Assembly: GCF_030316885.1 (NCBI RefSeq)
Contig: NZ_JASZYQ010000009.1
Coordinates: forward strand, 62,001-126,000
Source of the DNA: Variovorax jilinensis
GTDB lineage: Bacteria; Pseudomonadota; Gammaproteobacteria; Burkholderiales; Burkholderiaceae_C
Direction: 5' to 3'
DNA: 64,000 nucleotides
The notes beneath the pieces were generated by a model that did not search any database, was not told the origin of the DNA, and worked only from the letters and a program-made list of their open reading frames with translations. Of this stretch, positions 60,935 through 64,000 are shown piece after piece (position 1 is the stretch's first letter; every line of letters begins with the position of its first letter). The position numbers and the translations under genes are program-made.

Positions 60935-61678
60935 ATGAGCAACACCGACTTCGCCCTCGCGGTGGAAGACCTGACAGTTTCCTTCGACGGCTTCAAGGCA
61001 ATCGAGGATCTGACCCTCTACATCGACCGCAACGAACTGCGCGTGATCATCGGCCCCAACGGTGCCGGCAAGACCACGCTGCTCGACCTGATCTGCGGCA
61101 AGACCAAGGCCAGCAGCGGCAGCATCAAGTTCAAGAACACAGAACTCACGAGGATGGCCGAGCACAAGCGTGTGCGGCTGGGCATCGGGCGCAAGTTCCA
61201 GACGCCTTCGATCTACGAGAACCTCAGCGTGTTCCAGAACCTCGAGGTGTCGTATCCCGCGGGGCGCTCGGTTTTCGGTGCGCTGGCCTTCAGGTGCACC
61301 GACGAGGTGAAGGCGCGCGTCCAGGTCGTGGCCGAAGACATCTGGCTGTCGGACAAGCTCGACACCGAGGCAGGTCTTCTCTCGCACGGACAGAAGCAAT
61401 GGCTCGAGATCGGCATGCTGCTGATGCAAGAGCCCGAGCTGCTGATGCTCGACGAACCGATTGCAGGCATGAGTGCTCGCGAGCGCGAACTGACGGCCGA
61501 GCTTCTCAAGCGAATTTGCGTGAACCGCTCGGTGATCGTGATCGAGCACGACATGGATTTCGTCAAGCAGATCGCGCACAAGGTCACTGTCATGCACCAG
61601 GGAAAGATCCTCGCCGAGGGCTCGATGGATACGGTGCAGAACGACCCCAAGGTGATCGACGTCTACCTCGGCCATTGA
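60935..61678 (+). CDS. urtD: Urea/amide ABC transporter ATPase, LivG type
   Basis: A 247-residue ABC ATPase. Walker A is GPNGAGKTT (about 41-49), the signature segment LSHGQKQWLEIGMLL (His replaces the usual Gly-Gly), Walker B ELLMLDEPIAGMS, and H-loop VIVIEHDMDFV. It resembles UrtD. The start is the ATG at 60935, 52 bases after urtC; the frame runs open earlier inside urtC. It drives transport with the UrtE-type ATPase. Confidence 0.93.
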   Translation: MSNTDFALAVEDLTVSFDGFKAIEDLTLYIDRNELRVIIGPNGAGKTTLLDLICGKTKASSGSIKFKNTELTRMAEHKRVRLGIGRKFQTPSIYENLSVFQNLEVSYPAGRSVFGALAFRCTDEVKARVQVVAEDIWLSDKLDTEAGLLSHGQKQWLEIGMLLMQEPELLMLDEPIAGMSARERELTAELLKRICVNRSVIVIEHDMDFVKQIAHKVTVMHQGKILAEGSMDTVQNDPKVIDVYLGH

Positions 61679-61691
61679 ACAAGGAATCCGG

Positions 61692-62381
61692 ATGCTGAAC
61701 GTCACCGACCTGCACGTCGCCTACGGCCAGAGCGAGGCGCTGCATGGCATCTCGTTCGAGGGGCGCGCCAACGAGACCGTCGCCATCATGGGCCGCAACG
61801 GCATGGGAAAGACCACGCTGTTCAAGAGCCTGATGGGCATTCTTCCGATCAAGAGCGGCCGTGTCGAGGTCGCGGGTCAGGACGTCACGCGCGACGAGAG
61901 CTTCCGGCGCGTGGCCAAGGGCATTGCCTACGTGCCGCAGGGCCGCATGATCTTCCCGACGCTCACGGTCGAGGAGAACATCCTGACCGGGCTCGAGAAC
62001 TCCGTCACGCGCCGCATCCCGGAGGAAATCTACGCGCTGTTTCCGGTGCTGTGGGAGATGAAGCGGCGCAAGGGCGGCAACCTCTCGGGCGGGCAGCAGC
62101 AGCAGCTCGCGATCGCGCGGGCGCTCGTGACCGACCCCAAGGTGCTGTTGCTCGACGAGCCCACCGAGGGCATCCAGCCTTCGATCATCAAGGACATCGC
62201 CCGCGCGCTCAACGAGATCCGCAAGATGCGCGGCCTCACGATCGTTGTCTCGGAGCAGGTGCTGAGCTTCGCGCTCGACGTCGCCGATCGGCTGTTCGTG
62301 ATCGAGGGCGGCCGCCTGGTGCACGAGACCGCGCGCGACAAGACGGACGTCAACCACATCAAGGCCTACCTGTCGGTGTGA
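61692..62381 (+). CDS. urtE: Urea/amide ABC transporter ATPase, LivF type
   Basis: A 229-residue ABC ATPase of the LivF/UrtE type. Walker A is GRNGMGKTT (about 34-42), signature LSGGQQQQLAIARAL, Walker B VLLLDEPTEGIQPS, followed by VVSEQVLSFAL where the H-loop His is replaced by Gln/Ser-type residues, as is common in UrtE-like proteins. It follows urtD after 13 bases. It pairs with UrtD as the second nucleotide-binding subunit. Confidence 0.93.
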   Translation: MLNVTDLHVAYGQSEALHGISFEGRANETVAIMGRNGMGKTTLFKSLMGILPIKSGRVEVAGQDVTRDESFRRVAKGIAYVPQGRMIFPTLTVEENILTGLENSVTRRIPEEIYALFPVLWEMKRRKGGNLSGGQQQQLAIARALVTDPKVLLLDEPTEGIQPSIIKDIARALNEIRKMRGLTIVVSEQVLSFALDVADRLFVIEGGRLVHETARDKTDVNHIKAYLSV

Positions 62382-62433
62382 TCCGGCCGTCCGACCCTAT
62401 TTCGTTCAACCACAACCCCTGGAGCCACTGCAA

Positions 62434-63657
62434 ATGACAGACACGCTGATCAAGGTCGACCTGACGAAGTCGCCCACCGAGAACGAGTTGATCCACAACC
62501 GCTGGCATCCGGACATTCCGATGGCGTGCTGGGTCAACCCGGGCGACGACTTCATCCTCGAGACCTTCGACTGGACCGGCGGCTTCATCAAGAACAACGA
62601 CAGTGCCGACGACGTGCGCGACATCGACCTGACGACGGTGCACTACCTGTCGGGTCCGGTCGGCGTCAAGGGCGCCGAGCCGGGCGACCTTCTGGTTGTG
62701 GACCTGCTCGACATCGGCGCCAAGCAGGACAGCCTCTGGGGCTTCAACGGCTTCTTCTCGAAGAAGAACGGCGGCGGCTTCCTGACCGAGCATTTCCCCG
62801 AGGCACAGAAGTCGATCTGGGACTTCAAGGGCATGTTCACGAGCTCGCGCCACATCCCCGGCGTGAACTTCGCGGGCCTGATCCATCCCGGCCTGATCGG
62901 CTGCCTGCCCGACAAGCCGATGCTCGACCTGTGGAACGCGCGCGAACAGCAGCTGATCGACAGCGCGCCCACCGCCGGCCTGGCCAATCCACCGTCACCA
63001 GGCACGGCCCACATGGGCAAGCTGACGGGCGAGGCCAAGGCCAAGGCCGCGGCGGAAGGCGCGCGAACCGTCCCGCCACGCGAACACGGCGGCAACTGCG
63101 ACATCAAGGACCTGTCGCGCGGCTCGAAGGTGTACTTCCCGGTCTACGTCGATGGCGCGGGACTGTCGGTGGGCGACCTCCACTTCAGCCAGGGCGACGG
63201 GGAGATCACCTTCTGCGGCGCCATCGAGATGGCAGGCTGGGTGCACATGAAAGTGACGCTCATCAAGGGCGGCATGGCCAAGTACGGCATCAAGAATCCG
63301 ATCTTCAAGCCCAGCCCGATCACGCCGCACTACAACGATTACATCATCTTCGAGGGCATCTCGGTCGACGAGGCCGGCAAGCAGTACTACCTCGACGTCA
63401 ACGTCGCCTACCGCCAGGCCTGTCTCAATGCCATCGAGTACCTGAAGAAGTTCGGCTACTCGGGCGCCCAGGCCTACTCGATCCTGGGCACCGCGCCCGT
63501 GCAGGGGCACATCAGTGGCGTGGTGGACGTGCCAAACGCCTGCGCCACGCTGTGGCTGCCGACCGGCATCTTCGACTTCGACATCAACCCGAATGCGAGC
63601 GGACCGACGAAGTTCATCGACGGCAAGGTCGACATGCCGCTCTCGCACGACCTCTGA
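62434..63657 (+). CDS. fmdA: Formamidase (acetamidase/formamidase family)
   Basis: A 407-residue enzyme hydrolysing formamide to formate and ammonia. The FmdA family pattern is clear: NELIHNRWHPDIPMACWVNP, GDDFILETFDWTGG, HYLSGPVGVKGAEPGDLLVV, PGVNFAGLIHPGLIGCLP, EHGGNCDIKDLSRGSKVYFP and AGLSVGDLHFSQGDGEITFC. It is cytoplasmic. It lies 52 bases after urtE, in the same operon as the transporter, so imported amide is hydrolysed for nitrogen. Methylophilus fmd genes have the same association. Confidence 0.95.
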   Translation: MTDTLIKVDLTKSPTENELIHNRWHPDIPMACWVNPGDDFILETFDWTGGFIKNNDSADDVRDIDLTTVHYLSGPVGVKGAEPGDLLVVDLLDIGAKQDSLWGFNGFFSKKNGGGFLTEHFPEAQKSIWDFKGMFTSSRHIPGVNFAGLIHPGLIGCLPDKPMLDLWNAREQQLIDSAPTAGLANPPSPGTAHMGKLTGEAKAKAAAEGARTVPPREHGGNCDIKDLSRGSKVYFPVYVDGAGLSVGDLHFSQGDGEITFCGAIEMAGWVHMKVTLIKGGMAKYGIKNPIFKPSPITPHYNDYIIFEGISVDEAGKQYYLDVNVAYRQACLNAIEYLKKFGYSGAQAYSILGTAPVQGHISGVVDVPNACATLWLPTGIFDFDINPNASGPTKFIDGKVDMPLSHDL

Positions 63658-63667
63658 GGAGCAGCGC

Positions 63668-64000
63668 ATGCCGACCTACGACTACCAGTGCGCCGGTTGC
63701 GGCGGCTTCGACGCCTTGCGCAGCGTGAGCCGGCGCGACGAACCGGTCGACTGCCCCGACTGCGGCGCGGCCTCGCCGCGCGTCATGTCGGCAGCGCCAC
63801 GGCTTGCGCTGATGGCCGACGGCACGCGCCGCGCGATGGCGGTCAATGAGCGCGCGGCGCATGAACCCAAGCGCTCGGGAGACTACGCGCGGCTCAAGCA
63901 CCCCTCGGGCTGTGGCTGCTGCAGCGGCGCCCGGCGCGGCGCGACCGTGACGGCCCCGAGCGGCGCCAAGGCCTTTCCGTCCAAGCGGCCGTGGATGATC
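63668..64000 (+). CDS. fmdB: FmdB-family zinc-ribbon protein, 5' part
   Basis: The frame starts with ATG at 63668, 10 bases after fmdA, and runs off the window without a stop (111 codons seen). The N-terminus is the FmdB zinc ribbon: MPTYDYQCAGCGGFDALRSV, with a second Cys pair in VDCPDCGAASPRVMS. The rest has a further Cys cluster (SGCGCCSGARRG). FmdB proteins were described as possible regulators of formamidase; the evidence is limited. Linkage to fmdA is the usual one. Confidence 0.9.
   Translation, partial: MPTYDYQCAGCGGFDALRSVSRRDEPVDCPDCGAASPRVMSAAPRLALMADGTRRAMAVNERAAHEPKRSGDYARLKHPSGCGCCSGARRGATVTAPSGAKAFPSKRPWMI

Noticed and set aside
1..64000. CRISPR arrays, tRNA, rRNA or intact insertion sequences
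   Set aside because: No regularly spaced repeats, cloverleaf-like segments with CCA-type ends, or transposase genes were recognised by eye.

Overview
The window looks like chromosomal DNA of a high-GC betaproteobacterium, most likely a Comamonadaceae member close to Variovorax. The signs are strong G/C at third codon positions, short leaders reading GGAGACA or GAGACA before many start codons, a LuxI / DUF4902 (RsaM-like) / LuxR module, an amide or urea-type ABC operon joined to formamidase, and two-component proteins typical of Burkholderiales. This is inferred from gene content; no 16S or other marker is present. I saw no tRNA, rRNA, CRISPR array or intact insertion sequence.

Bases 1-20126 hold a catabolic island. 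A DUF1302 / DUF1329 / YCF48-like / RND (MMPL) envelope module runs into a convergent AraC-type regulator. Divergent from the regulator is a tight run: type I sulfatase, GMC alcohol oxidoreductase, aldehyde dehydrogenase and MFS transporter, each overlapping the next by 4 bases. It is followed by enoyl-CoA hydratase, SCP-x-type thiolase, acyl-CoA dehydrogenase, short-chain dehydrogenase, acyl-CoA synthetase and a nitroreductase. Read as a pathway, a sulfate ester is hydrolysed, the alcohol is oxidised to an acid, and the acid is activated and shortened by beta-oxidation. The substrate is unknown.

Bases 20143-34000 are more mixed and partly decayed: small lipoproteins, a GNAT acetyltransferase, an S9 peptidase divergent from a QseBC-like two-component system, an MliC-like lipoprotein, a broken tyrosine recombinase, and a DUF4870 protein. 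Then comes a CI-like repressor next to a three-gene envelope operon of unknown function, whose last protein carries eleven CXXC motifs. Palindromes sharing a half-site flank the repressor gene.

Bases 34342-39577 carry a PHB-depolymerase-like esterase, a second-type UvrA, a DUF3606 protein, a stand-alone DNA ligase catalytic domain and a 50-residue protein overlapping it. Bases 39727-45557 encode a large phosphorelay (multi-PAS/GAF hybrid kinase plus response regulator) divergent from a second S24-type repressor. Bases 45900-53000 contain a DUF1254 remnant, an unknown protein with a small membrane protein, the quorum-sensing module with a candidate lux box, a monooxygenase-like protein, a glutathione S-transferase, an antitoxin remnant and a DUF1835 protein with a clear terminator.

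Bases 52791-64000 form a nitrogen-acquisition locus. A permease-histidine kinase fusion and its partner regulator are divergent from urtABCDE-like transporter genes, formamidase (fmdA) and the start of a FmdB zinc-ribbon gene that runs off the window. The likely logic is that the fused permease senses an amide- or urea-related compound and the regulator controls its uptake and hydrolysis.
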